Positions 22,963 to 34,000 of a stretch of 64,000 bases of DNA are shown piece by piece. How positions within the stretch are numbered: position 1 is the stretch's first letter; each line of letters begins with the position of its first letter. A program made the translations under genes and the position numbers. Origin of the DNA: Stutzerimonas xanthomarina DSM 18231 (GTDB taxonomy: Bacteria; Pseudomonadota; Gammaproteobacteria; Pseudomonadales; Pseudomonadaceae); the NCBI RefSeq assembly GCF_900129835.1, contig NZ_FQXA01000001.1, positions 558,001 through 622,000 on the forward strand, in the 5' to 3' direction. The notes under the pieces were generated by a model. That model was not told where the DNA came from, ran no database searches, and saw only the letters and a list, made by a program, of their open reading frames with translations.

Positions 22963-23538
22963 TTACTGACGCACGCCTTCCACCGAGATGATCAGATCAA
23001 CAGTCTGCGAAGCTGGACCCAAGTCCATCTTGATGTCGAAATCTTTCAGTTTGAGCGTCGTTGTACCTTCGAAGCCTGCACGATAGCCGCCCCATGGATC
23101 CTTGCCTTCGCCGAGGAACTTGGCCGCGATGACCACGGGCTTGGTAACACCATTTAGTGTCAGGTCGCCGGTGATATCAGCAGCGCCATCGCCGGTTGGC
23201 TTGACTGAAGTGGACTCGAAAGTCGCCGTTGGGTGCTCAGAGACGTTCAGGAAATCTTCGCTGCGCAGATGCTTGTCACGCTCGGCATGGTTGGAAAAGA
23301 CGCTGTCAGTCTGCAACGTGACCTTCACGCTGCTAGCTTCTGGCTTCTCGGCATCGAAGCTGAAACTGCCGTCAAACTCCTTGAACGAACCCCACAGCCA
23401 GCTGTAACCAAGGTGGCTGATCTTGAAATTGACGAAGGCATGCTGGCCTTTGGTGTCGATCGCGTAGTCAGCGGCAAGCGCCTGGCCAGCAAGCATCATC
23501 GAGCCCAGGGCCAGTGCAGCAAAGCGTTTTTTCAACAT
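22963..23538 (-). CDS. yceI: YceI-family periplasmic protein
   Basis: The mature part of this 191-residue protein is a lipocalin-like beta barrel of the YceI family. The signal peptide [20 protein letters not shown] is cleaved before ADYAID. Family blocks [20 protein letters not shown] and [11 protein letters not shown] are present. An AAGGAGT ribosome-binding site fixes the start at 23538. Members bind polyisoprenoid-type lipids; a homologue in P. aeruginosa next to mexR has been described as a secreted protease, which is uncertain. It lies 22 bases after a cytochrome b561 gene, and this pairing is common. Confidence 0.9.
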   Translation of the reverse strand: MLKKRFAALALGSMMLAGQALAADYAIDTKGQHAFVNFKISHLGYSWLWGSFKEFDGSFSFDAEKPEASSVKVTLQTDSVFSNHAERDKHLRSEDFLNVSEHPTATFESTSVKPTGDGAADITGDLTLNGVTKPVVIAAKFLGEGKDPWGGYRAGFEGTTTLKLKDFDIKMDLGPASQTVDLIISVEGVRQ

Positions 23539-23560
23539 GGAATACTCCTTTTGAGGTTTG

Positions 23561-24115
23561 TCAGGCATCGGCGCGTCCGAACATTCGTTTGAGCGTCGAG
23601 TCGCGATCGATGAAATGGTGCTTCAGAGCCGCCAGGGCATGCAGACCGGAGAAGATCACCAGCCCCCAGGCGAGGTATTCGTGGATCAGGCCGGCTATGT
23701 CTTCCTGATCGGGAATCGAGGTGACCAGCGCAGGCACTTCAAACCAGCCGAACACGCTGATGCTGCGGCCATCCGCGGTGGATATGAGGTATCCGGAGAT
23801 CATGACCGCGAACAGGCCGAGGTATAGAACGCCATGACCCACCTTGGTCGCCAGCCGTGTCATTTGCCCGTGGTTCGCGAGTGGCGCTGGCCCACGATTG
23901 AGGAAGCGCCAAATGACGCGCAGGACCATCAAGGCCAGCAGGAGCAGGCCGATGCTCTTATGTACGTCCGGTGCGGTCCGATACCAGCTGCTGTAATAAG
24001 TCAGCCCGACCATCCAATAACCCAGCGCGAACAGCACTACAACAGCGACCGCCACCACCCAGTGCATCGTGATACTGACCAGACCGTAGTTACTGGAAGA
24101 ATTCCGCCATTGCAT
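23561..24115 (-). CDS. Cytochrome b561-type membrane protein
   Basis: The 184-residue protein has four hydrophobic helices with histidines positioned as b-heme ligands (H18 in TMHWVV, H52 in DVHKSIG, the HGVLYLG helix and the [10 protein letters not shown] helix). The family (bacterial cytochrome b561/CybB) passes electrons between quinone and periplasmic partners; CybB is reported as a superoxide:quinone oxidase. It shares an operon with yceI. The divergent gap toward bioA contains a short inverted repeat TTAGCC-TAAC-GGCTAA (24143-24158). Confidence 0.88.
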   Translation of the reverse strand: MQWRNSSSNYGLVSITMHWVVAVAVVVLFALGYWMVGLTYYSSWYRTAPDVHKSIGLLLLALMVLRVIWRFLNRGPAPLANHGQMTRLATKVGHGVLYLGLFAVMISGYLISTADGRSISVFGWFEVPALVTSIPDQEDIAGLIHEYLAWGLVIFSGLHALAALKHHFIDRDSTLKRMFGRADA

Positions 24116-24283
24116 CGCTGAAGCCCCAAATGATGAACGCGCTTAGCCTAACGGCTAACAGATCGAAATGAATCGCATTTTTTCGTTTCAAAATATCGGC
24201 CTGGTAGATAGATCCGCTTCCGTTGAACGGACCGCCGTGCTGTTTCTGCTAGGCTGCGCCGACGCCTATGCCAAGGAGCAATG

Positions 24284-25690
24284 ATGAGCCTGAACGACAG
24301 CTGGATGCAGCGTGACCTATCCGTGCTCTGGCACCCCTGCACCCAGATGAAAGATCACGAACAACTTCCGCTGATCCCGATCCGGCGCGGCGACGGTGTG
24401 TGGCTCGAGGACTTCGACGGGAAGCGCTATCTGGACGCCGTCAGCTCCTGGTGGGTCAATGTGTTCGGGCATTCCAACCCACGCATCAATCAACGCATTA
24501 AAGACCAACTCGATCAGCTCGAACACGTCATGCTTGCCGGCTTCAGTCATCAGCCGGTCGTCGAACTGTCGGAGCGACTGGTAAGCATCACGCCTGCCGG
24601 CCTTGATCGAGTGTTCTACACCGACAATGGATCGACCGGCATCGAAGTTGCGCTGAAGATGAGCTTCCACTACTGGCGCAATATCGGACGCTCGGACAAG
24701 CAGCGATTCGTCACCCTGACCAACAGCTACCACGGCGAAACGGTTGCCGCCATGTCTGTGGGCGATGTCGCGCTGTTCACCGACACCTATAAGCCGCTCT
24801 TGTTGGACACCTTCAAGGTCCCGAGCCCGGATTGCTACCTGCGCCCCGAGGGCGTCAGTTGGGAAGAACATTCGCGCACCATGTTCGCCCATATGGAACA
24901 GACGCTGGCCGAGCATCATAGCGAGATTGCTGCGGTGATCGTCGAACCCCTGATTCAGGGTGCAGGCGGTATGCGCATGTACCATCCGATCTATCTCAGG
25001 CTGCTGCGCGAGGCCTGCGACCGCTACGATGTGCACCTTATCCATGACGAGATCGCGGTTGGCTTCGGCCGCACCGGCACCATGTTTGCCTGTGAGCAGG
25101 CCGGCATCACGCCGGATTTCCTCTGCTTGTCCAAAGCCTTGACCGGCGGCTACCTGCCGATGGCAGCGGTGCTGACTACAGACAAGCTGTACCAGGCTTT
25201 TTACGACGACTACGCTACCTTGCGCGCCTTCCTTCATTCGCATACCTATACCGGCAACCCGCTGGCCTGCGCAGCGGCATTGGCCACGCTGGACATCTTC
25301 GAGCAAGACAATGTCATCAAAGCCAACAAGCGACTGGCAGCACGCATGAAAACAGCCACGGCTCACCTAAGCGATCATCCGAAGGTTGCTGAGGTACGCC
25401 AGACCGGAATGGCGCTCGCCATCGAAATGGTCCAGGACCGAGCCAGCAAGACGCCTTACCCATGGCAGGAGCGTCGCGGGCTAAAGGTCTACCAACACGC
25501 GCTACAGCGAGGCGCGCTGCTGCGCCCGCTGGGTAGCGTTGTGTACTTTCTACCGCCGTACACCATTACTGAGGAACAGATCGAATTTCTTGCCGAGGTG
25601 GCAACCGAGGGCATCGACATTGCGACACGAGCAGCTATCAGCGTTACGGTCCCAGCAGGCGCGCCGGATGAATTTCGTGATCCCGGTTAA
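24284..25690 (+). CDS. bioA: Adenosylmethionine-8-amino-7-oxononanoate aminotransferase
   Basis: BioA transfers the amino group from SAM to 7-keto-8-aminopelargonate in biotin synthesis. The 468-residue class III PLP aminotransferase shows the WHPCTQMKDH start block, SSWWVN, HDEIAVGFGRTGT and the PLP lysine K284 in CLSKALTGGYLP. ATG codons lie at 24281 and 24284; AAGGAG at 24273-24278 is better placed for the second. It stands apart from the other biotin genes, as is usual in Pseudomonas. rsmE follows. Confidence 0.96.
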   Translation: MSLNDSWMQRDLSVLWHPCTQMKDHEQLPLIPIRRGDGVWLEDFDGKRYLDAVSSWWVNVFGHSNPRINQRIKDQLDQLEHVMLAGFSHQPVVELSERLVSITPAGLDRVFYTDNGSTGIEVALKMSFHYWRNIGRSDKQRFVTLTNSYHGETVAAMSVGDVALFTDTYKPLLLDTFKVPSPDCYLRPEGVSWEEHSRTMFAHMEQTLAEHHSEIAAVIVEPLIQGAGGMRMYHPIYLRLLREACDRYDVHLIHDEIAVGFGRTGTMFACEQAGITPDFLCLSKALTGGYLPMAAVLTTDKLYQAFYDDYATLRAFLHSHTYTGNPLACAAALATLDIFEQDNVIKANKRLAARMKTATAHLSDHPKVAEVRQTGMALAIEMVQDRASKTPYPWQERRGLKVYQHALQRGALLRPLGSVVYFLPPYTITEEQIEFLAEVATEGIDIATRAAISVTVPAGAPDEFRDPG

Positions 25691-25759
25691 CCGGTTGAGG
25701 TTACCGGCGCGCCCGGTTGGCCATTAAACTCCCTCTCTCTTTCTATCCCGTAGCCAGCC

Positions 25760-26488
25760 ATGCGCCTTTCCCGCTTTTTCATCGACACGCCATTATCGCT
25801 TGGCCTCCAGCAGCTACCGGAGGCCTCCGCTCATTACATTAGCCGAGTACTACGGCTGAACGTTGGTGCAGCTGTACAGCTCTTTGATGGCAGCGGCACG
25901 GAATATCGCGGCGAACTCGCCGAGGTGGGCAAGAAGCAGGTGGCGGTAACACTGCGGGAACAATTCGCCGGGCTGCCGGAGTCGAAGTTGCACATTCATC
26001 TCGGCCAGGGCCTGTCGCGGGGCGAACGGATGGACTGGGCAATCCAGAAAGCGACCGAGCTAGGGGCTGCGGAGATCACACCGATCATTAGCGAGCGCTG
26101 TGAAGTCCGCCTGAAGGATGAGCGGGCCGATAAGCGCCTGACTCACTGGCGTCAGATCGCCATAAGCGCGTGCGAGCAGTGCGGTCGTTCGGTCATTCCG
26201 ATCATCCATCCGCCAACACCGCTACAGGAGTGGATCAAGCTGGAAGCGGAATTGAAGCTGGTCTTGCACCCGGTGGCTGAACCGCTGTCGGCACATAAGC
26301 CACCAGCGACGTTAGCGTTTCTCATCGGCCCCGAAGGTGGCTTGAATGACGCGGAGATCGGGCAGGCGGGTAGCGTCGGATTTCAACCGGCCCGACTTGG
26401 ACCACGAGTGCTACGCACCGAGACCGCACCAGCGGTGGCACTTAGTCTCGCGCAGCACCTTTGGGGCGATTTCCAGCCTGGCGCCTGA
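25760..26488 (+). CDS. rsmE: 16S rRNA m3U1498 methyltransferase
   Basis: RsmE methylates U1498 of 16S rRNA. The 242-residue SPOUT-family protein has an N-terminal PUA-like part (MRLSRFFIDTPL; HYISRVLRL) and the trefoil-knot SAM site (LIGPEGGLNDAEI, LGPRVLRTETA). It lies 69 bases after bioA and is convergent with chpC. Confidence 0.95.
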   Translation: MRLSRFFIDTPLSLGLQQLPEASAHYISRVLRLNVGAAVQLFDGSGTEYRGELAEVGKKQVAVTLREQFAGLPESKLHIHLGQGLSRGERMDWAIQKATELGAAEITPIISERCEVRLKDERADKRLTHWRQIAISACEQCGRSVIPIIHPPTPLQEWIKLEAELKLVLHPVAEPLSAHKPPATLAFLIGPEGGLNDAEIGQAGSVGFQPARLGPRVLRTETAPAVALSLAQHLWGDFQPGA

Positions 26489-26545
26489 GTGAAATACGGA
26501 TGGTGGCTGACCAGGCGGCTTTCGGCACCACCGGCTTGACCCTAC

Positions 26546-27016
26546 TCAGATCAGGCCAGCATCCGCCAGTTTCTGCTCCAGCGCGATGAGGTCCGGTATG
26601 CGCGCCTGAACGTCGCCGAGATTGACCGCGTCCAACTCCAGAGGCGCCAGTGTGACGTCCGAGCGCGCCAAGCTTGGATCAACCTTGACCGAGCGCGGAA
26701 TGCCCTGAACGAGCAATGCGATGAATTTGACGTGATCGCGGCCGCCCAACGCGTTGAGCACGGCTACACGTGCCCTTGAGCCCGTTTCAGGTTGACCGCC
26801 GGATGCCGCCTCGAACGACAGAAGGGGCAATGTCAGGTCTCTCCAGGACACCTGCCCGAGAAACCAGGATGGGTTACCGTGCGCTGAGTTAGGAGCACGA
26901 TATGGAATCAGCTCGGCAACCGCAACGTTGGGTAACAGCAGCGTACGGTCGACCAAGGGAACCAGCAGCCCCGTCAGGCTGGTAGAGGTATCTTGAGTAA
27001 TAGCGGGTTGGCTCAT
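26546..27016 (-). CDS. chpC: CheW-like protein ChpC of the Pil-Chp system
   Basis: The 156-residue single CheW/SH3-type domain contains LLVPLVDRTLLLPNVAVAELIPY at the start and SWRDLTLPLLSFE in the middle. ChpC is one of two CheW-type scaffolds in the Pil-Chp pathway. The start overlaps the chpB stop by 4 bases. It is the last gene of the cluster here; chpD and chpE, which follow in P. aeruginosa, are missing. Confidence 0.9.
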   Translation of the reverse strand: MSQPAITQDTSTSLTGLLVPLVDRTLLLPNVAVAELIPYRAPNSAHGNPSWFLGQVSWRDLTLPLLSFEAASGGQPETGSRARVAVLNALGGRDHVKFIALLVQGIPRSVKVDPSLARSDVTLAPLELDAVNLGDVQARIPDLIALEQKLADAGLI

Positions 27017-28068
27017 GGATTATCCAGTTGCAGAGCGGCAACAGGCCGGCTGGCCTGCTGCGCAAAGTGATTGACCATAGCCTGAGCCAGTTCGCGCGGA
27101 TCGCCGCTGAGCGAGCTATAGCCGCCCTCGCGCAGGCTGTCGGGCATGCTCGAGCAGACGCAGGAGTCGGCACGCTGAGTCCAGACCCTGCCGCCCTGAC
27201 GCAGAACATAAGCGGCTGCAGCACTGCCATCGCTGCCCATGCCGCTGAAGACGATGGCACCGCAGCGGTTACCGAACTGCTGAGCCAGATTGAGCATCAT
27301 CTGATCCACCGACGGACTGTAAGGCTCCGGCCAGCTGCGCCCGGAGAGCAGCATGGCGCCGTCCTTGCCAAAGCGCATTTCTTCGCCGACAGGTGCCACC
27401 ACTACTTCGCCACAACGAATCGAGTCGTTTGCCCGGCTTTGATTGACGCTCCACTCACTGTGCCGCCCCACCGCTTGCGACAGGGCCGACTCGAAGCTTG
27501 CCTCGATATGCTGGGCGTAGACAAAGCCAACCGGCAGCCCTACCGGCAGGGCATCGAGAAAAGCTTTTACCGCCTCGGGGCCGCCCAGCGACGCAGCCAA
27601 CAACCACACCTCGCGAGCGGGCTCGCCGGACACCGAATCAGCCGCAGCCAGTAGCGCGCCAGGCAACGTCAGGCGAGTGGCACGTTCCGCTTCTCCGCGA
27701 AGCACTTCTAGACGCGGGCCCACTACCCGGGAAGGGTCGCCGACCAACCGCTTCAGCTTGCCAAACATGCGCCGTTCCCAGCGCGGATAATGCTCGGAGT
27801 GCCGCTCCGGCGCGTGCCCCTCGCCGAACAGCACCGGACAGCTGTCCCGCTCGAGCAAGGCATTGACCAGCGGGGAGTCTTCCGTCTGCGCCAGGTCGAC
27901 AAGCCACAGGTCAGCTTGCGCCGCCATGAGGTCGGCTTCCTGAATCCGTGCCGGGTCGCAATTGAGTACGACGGTATAACCGTTTGCGCTCAGGGCCTGC
28001 TGCAGCACATGACGTTGCAGCGAGGTGTCTGCGATCACCCCGATGCGGGCGAGACTGACTTCACTCAT
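27013..28068 (-). CDS. chpB: CheB-type methylesterase ChpB
   Basis: The 351-residue protein has a degenerate receiver-like N-terminus (GVIADTSLQRHVLQQAL; WLVDLA) and a C-terminal CheB methylesterase domain. The catalytic triad region is visible: serine in AASLGGPEAV, histidine in VYAQHIEASF and aspartate in SGMGSDGSAAA. It removes methyl groups from PilJ, opposing PilK. The frame is open further upstream, but MSEVSLARIG at 28068 is the natural start and overlaps the chpA stop by 8 bases. Confidence 0.92.
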   Translation of the reverse strand: MSEVSLARIGVIADTSLQRHVLQQALSANGYTVVLNCDPARIQEADLMAAQADLWLVDLAQTEDSPLVNALLERDSCPVLFGEGHAPERHSEHYPRWERRMFGKLKRLVGDPSRVVGPRLEVLRGEAERATRLTLPGALLAAADSVSGEPAREVWLLAASLGGPEAVKAFLDALPVGLPVGFVYAQHIEASFESALSQAVGRHSEWSVNQSRANDSIRCGEVVVAPVGEEMRFGKDGAMLLSGRSWPEPYSPSVDQMMLNLAQQFGNRCGAIVFSGMGSDGSAAAAYVLRQGGRVWTQRADSCVCSSMPDSLREGGYSSLSGDPRELAQAMVNHFAQQASRPVAALQLDNP

Positions 28069-31000
28069 GACGTGTGACCAACTGCTGGATCGCCTCAAGC
28101 AGCAGCGACTCCTGATAGGGCTTGCCCAGATACTCGTTGACGCCAATGGCCATGGCCCGATCCCGGTGTTTATCACCGGTTCGCGAAGTGATCATGATGA
28201 TTGGCAGGTCCTTCAGATGCTCATCGTGGCGCACCAGCGTTGCCACTTCGAAGCCATCCATTCGCGGCATCTCGATGTCCAGCAGAATGATGTCCGGCTT
28301 ACGCTCCTGCAGCTGTGTAATCGCGTCGACACCGTCCTTGGCCGTCAGCACGTTCATTCCGTTCCGCTCGAGGAGGCGGCTGGTGACCTTACGCACAGTC
28401 ACCGAGTCGTCCACCACCATCACCAAGGTCGGCCGATCGACTTCAACCTCTGCCTGTTCCTCGTCGCCCAAGAGGCGCAATGGCTGCTGCTGGGTAAGCA
28501 GGTGCGCATGCAGGACTCGAATCGTCGCGAGCAGGTCAAGGATCACCACCACCCGACCATCGCCGAGGATGGTCGCGCCGGAAATACCCGGGACCGTGGC
28601 AAACTGTGGACCCAGTCCCTTCACCACAATTTCGCGGGAGCCGGCGAGGCTATCGACCTGTACCGCCACACTGTGCTCGTTCGAACGCACCAGGATCACC
28701 GGTAATGGCAAGCTTTGCCCGACCAGCTTGGGTCGGTGACCGTTGTTCAGCAGCTCGCCAAGGTAGCGCAACTCATAGGTCTGGCCAGCGTATTCGAAGC
28801 GCGACGCCCCAGGCTGGTAATAGGCCTCGAGTTCGTACGGCGATACACGCACGATACCTTCGATTGTGTTCAGCGGGATCGCATACAGATCCTCACCGGA
28901 GTACACCATCAGCGCCCGGTTGACCGACACGGTAAATGGCAGGCGGATCAGGAAGCGTGTTCCTTTGCCAAGCGTCGACTCGATGCTCATGGAGCCACCG
29001 AGCTGCTTGACTTCAGAGTGCACCACATCCATACCGACGCCACGCCCGGATATTTGGGTCACCTGTTCGGCCGTGGAGAATCCCGCCTCCAGGATGAACT
29101 GCAGCACATCATGGTCCGATAGTTCACTACCGGGCTGCATCAAGCCGCGCTCAATCGCCTTGCGGCGGACCGCTTCGAGATTAATACCCGCTCCGTCATC
29201 GCTCAACGCCAGAACGATATCGCCGCCCTCGCGGCTCAGATCCAGACGAATGTTGCCGTGCTCGGGCTTGCCGGCCGCAACACGCTTGGTGCCTACCTCA
29301 ATTCCGTGGTCAACGGCATTGCGCAGCATGTGCTCCAGCGGCGCAACGATACGCTCAAGCACACTGCGGTCCATTTCACCCGTGGCGTTGCCGACATGGA
29401 ATTCGACCTGTTTACCCAGCTCACCAGCCACCTGACGAACGATGCGGCGCAACCGCGGCACCAAGCGATCGAAGGGAACCATGCGGGTGCGCATGAGGCC
29501 TTCCTGCAGTTCCGTGTTGACCCGCGCCTGCTGCAACAGCAGGGTTTCGGCGTCGCGATTACGTGCGGCCAGGGTTTCCTTCAGGTCCAGCAGGTCAGAT
29601 GCGGACTCGAATAATGCCCGTGACAGCTGCTGCAGCTGCGAGTGACGGTCCATTTCCAGCGGATCGAAATCGTCGTATCCCGCACGCTCCGCCTCGGCCT
29701 GATAGCGGCTGAGAATCTGCGCCTGGGTCTCGGTATCCAGCCGCCGCAGCTGGTCGCGTACGCGTTCGATGGTGGCTTCCATCTCGCTCAACGTGAAGCC
29801 AACGTCACTGACCTGCTGCTCGACCCGTCCGCGGAAAATCGAGGTTTCGCCCGCCAGGTTGACCAATCCTTCCAAGAGCTCAGCAGGTACTTTCACCAGC
29901 TCCTGCGGTGCGCGGCGTGATGCAGCATCCAGTGCGGCCTGTTCAGCGCGCCGGATGAATGGCAGGACCTTGGCCGGCGAGCTGTTGACCGTAGCCTGAG
30001 CGCTGGCGGCTACAATAGGGGTTTCGAGCATGATCACCGACGACTCAGCGTAGTCGTCCGGCTGGCTTTCCTGCAGCTTTCGGTCTGTTGCAAATTCAGG
30101 CTCAGCTATAAGCCGCGAGCGCATCGACTCGACCTCTTTGAGCAACGCGTCATAGCCGCCCTGCACATCCATGAACAGACTGTCAGTCCACGGGTTATCC
30201 TGCAGCTGCGCCTCGCTGAGACGCTGTTCCAGGTCGTGCGCCATATCGCCAAGGCGACCTTGCGCCGCCAACCGCGCACCGCCCTTCAGCGTATGGAGCA
30301 CACGCATCATGTCGGCCAGGGGTCCCGCGCTATCTCGTGTGGCTTCCCAGCGCCCGAGAGCGGTCTCCATTTCCTCCAGTAGCTCGTCCGCTTCCTCGAC
30401 GAAAATGTCCAGAATCTCAGCTTCGGCGGCATCTTGAGCAGCCTCCTCCGCTGCCTTCAAAGCAACGCTGCTGGGCATGCTCAACTGCTCTTCAGGGTTC
30501 GCCCGGAATCGCTGAATGGTCGCGATCAGGTCTTGTCCGTCCGGCAGTTCGCGGAATGCGCGTACGGCATCGAGCATCGCCGCGAGCCGGTCATGACAGG
30601 TCTGTAGCAGGGTGAACAAAGTCTCGCTGGCGCGGTAGTGACCAGCGCAGAGTCCCTCGTACAGATACTCCAGTTCATGGGCTAGATCGCCGATCTCACG
30701 GATATCGGCCATCCGCGCGCCGCCTTTCAAGGTATGCAGATCCCGCTGCAGCGCTTCAATTTCAAAGCTATTGTCGACATCTTCCATCCAACGCTGAAGC
30801 GATGCTCCGGCACGCTCGATGATGTCGAAGCCTTCATCAAGGAAGATCTCGACCAGCTCGGGATCTCGGCTTTCCCAACGGCCCTCTCCGGTCTTGCCAG
30901 ACTTGGCCGCCGGGGTTAGCTCCTGCGACTCGGCTGATTCGGGCTCTTCGGGCTCTTCAGAAAGCTCCGCGGCAACCTGCGCCAATGGCTGATCCAACGC

Positions 31001-34000
31001 TTCAAACACGAGCGCATCGTCCGCTGGAAGGGTCGCACCAAGGCCATCGGAGTCCGTATCAAGCCCACTCAAAGTGTCGTCAAGCTGCTCAGGCGCATCG
31101 GCAATGAGCTCTCCCTGCGGGGCCTCTTCGGCCATTGGCATTTCGTCGTCGGACGAAACAGCCGGGTCGAAGCTCGGCGCAACACCTTGCCGATACGCGC
31201 GAATCTGCTCGATGAGCCGCATAGCGGCATCCATTGGATGGTGCGCCTGCAGCTGCTCGAGTTGCACCGCTAGCTGATCATGGCTGCGTAGTAACAGCGT
31301 GGCGAGGTCATTCGTGTGAACGTAGCGCCCGTCTGAAAGCCCTTCATAGAGCGTTTCGAGCTCATGCGCCAAATCGCCAATCGGCCGAATTTCAGCCATG
31401 CGCGCGCCGCCTTTGAGTGTATGCAAGTCGCGCAGCAAGGCCGATAACGCCAACTGGTTAGACGGGTCTCCTAGCCAGCGCTCCAGTGCACCGCCAGCGC
31501 TCTCTAGCAGGTCGACGGCTTCGTCGAGAAAAATCTCGACCATCTCTTCGTCCAGCTCGTTCTCCAAGACAGGCTCGACAGGCCAGGCTTCGGCTTCGGC
31601 TTCGGCTTCGGCTTCGGCTAGAGGCTCGGGGGCACTTTCTGCCGAAGCAACAGTGGCATAGGTCTCTGCGGAGATTCCGTCGGCCAGCTGTTCCAACGTA
31701 AGCGGATCAATCGCCTCGGCAAGCAAATTCTCAAGCCTGGCCACGAGCTCGGGCTGGCCGGTCACCTGCAGACCTGCCGCGACCTGATCCATCATGCCGA
31801 CCAGGGCTTCATGTGCCTGTTCAACGTCGTCGAAGAACCGAGCGCTGACTGCTAGACGGCCTTCCTGCACAACGGCATAGAGATCAAGTAGCACCTGACA
31901 CAGCGTGTCGATCTGTGGCAACTCGGCCATCTGGGCGCCAAGACCCAGCGTCGTCAATTCTTCCAACAGCGCGGTCAATTCCTGCCGCTCGGCAGGATGC
32001 TCGCGCCAACTCTGCAGAAGCGCTTCAGCGTCAAGCAGGATGTTCATGCCTTCCGACAGAAACAGGGCAATCATGCCAGGGTCGCGTGGCTCGCCGTGCT
32101 CTCTGTCACCTCGCTCACCGGCATCCGCCAGTCGGGCCTGATGCAACTCATGCACGCGAGCAATGAACTCTTCGGCTCCCTCGATTGCCGCCAGCGGCTT
32201 ATGCTCGAGATTTTCCAGCCCGCGTCTGAGCAACTGCTCTGCGGTGTGTAGAAGCTCAGCCTCGGCCATATCCATCTGAATCAGGTTGGCCTTGAATTCC
32301 TTGACCATCCTTTCCAATGGCGTGGCGATTTCCGCCATTGGCAGAATTCCGGCCATATGGGCGCTACCCTTGAGGGTGTGCAGCGCACGCTGTAAAGGGT
32401 CGGTTACTGGTTGCGGTAGGCGTTGCGCGCAATCGGCGAGAAAGTCGACGAGTGTAGCCAGATGCGCCTCAGCCTCATTGCGGAATATCTCCAGCAACTG
32501 CGGATCCAGTACGTCTTCACTCACTTCTTCCCGGGCCGGCTCCGCAAGCGCGACATCGCCCTCCGGGTCAGGTTCGGGTAATTGCCCTCGGGCCAAAGCG
32601 TGGGCGGTGGCAGCCAAGCGATCAACATCGTCGCGCTGGCGTTGTGCCTTGGCGGCGAACTCTTCGACCAGTACTGGCATCAGCGCTACCACATCACTCA
32701 CCAGCTTCTTGACCGGCTCGCCTATATCAATGCTGCGGTCAAGAACCCGATTGAGCAGGTTTTCGACAGCCCAGGCTAGTTCGCCAATAACCAACGCGCG
32801 GACCATGCGCCCGCTTCCCTTCAGTGTGTGGAAGGCGCGCCGCACCTCGCCAAGCGCGCCCTTGTCCGAAGGGTCTTCACACCAGCGTGGCAGGTACTCG
32901 GTAATGGTTTCGAGAACCTCGGCTGCTTCTTCGATGAACACTTCGAGCAAGTCATCGTCGATTGCTTCCTCACCTTCAGGAGGCGGCAGCAGACTCGGTG
33001 GAACATCCCGCGCCGGAGGATTGATCGCAGTAACAGGCGCAGCCATTACGTCTTGCATGGTCATCGCCGGTTCGTCGGGAACCGACTGCGCCATCGGGCC
33101 GGGCAGCACGACTTCAGGCATATCGAGCGCCGCCATTTCAGCTTCGCTCCACTCCACCTCGTAGCCCAGCGAACCACTGGTAGGCAGCCCTTCGGAGTCG
33201 CGCGTAACGTTCTGCGTCCCAGCGATATTTGCTTGCGTGGCTTCTGGCTCAGTCAGTTCAATGGTCTCTCCAGACCAGTCGAACGCTTCAGCCTCGGTCA
33301 CATCGTCGTCACCCAACCCATCTTGGCCGGTCAACTCGGCATGCGCTGACGAATGCAGTTCAGTCTGCGGTAAGTCTGATCGGGTCGAGCGCTGGTCGTG
33401 TATCTCAAGGGCAGGCTCGAACTCCGGAGCTGGCTCGAAGGACAGCACCTCGATTTCATCGAGCGGATCGGACAGTTCAAAAGCGGTCTCAGAGTTGGTT
33501 TCTTCAACCTCACTCGAAGGCTGCACGCTGAGCGGATAGCCCAACGCCTGCAAACTCTCTTCGGCGACGTCAAGAATCAGGTCGCCCTGCGAGCCGCAAT
33601 CTTCGCTGAGACGCTCGAGGTAGTACTCGACGCTGGTTATTGCATCAGCAAGCGTATCCAGGCTTTGCCAGTCCGGAATCGCCTGCTTCGCGAGCAACTG
33701 TTCCTCGATGTAGCGGTTACAGGCATCCAGCAACGCCGCGGCGCGGGCAAGAGGAACCATTGCCAGTCCGCCACGGGATTGGGTCAGCAGCTCAGGAACG
33801 CGGGCCAGATGCTGATGGTTCCATTGGGAGGCAATGAACTCGATAATCGCGTCTTTCGCCTGCTCCAGTCCCGTACGCGCCTCGCGGATAACCAAGCGAT
33901 GAATCTGACCGACATCGGTGGTCGGGAGGTGACTTTCTTCGCCTCGATGCTCGACCGCAGTACCGCCAACCATGCCGGAGAGCGTCGCCTCGACATACAA

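Noticed and set aside
24160..24200. Possible Fur box in the AT-rich bioA/cytochrome b561 gap
   Set aside because: GAAATGAATCGCATTTTT matches the 19-base Fur consensus poorly and neither neighbour is a typical iron gene.
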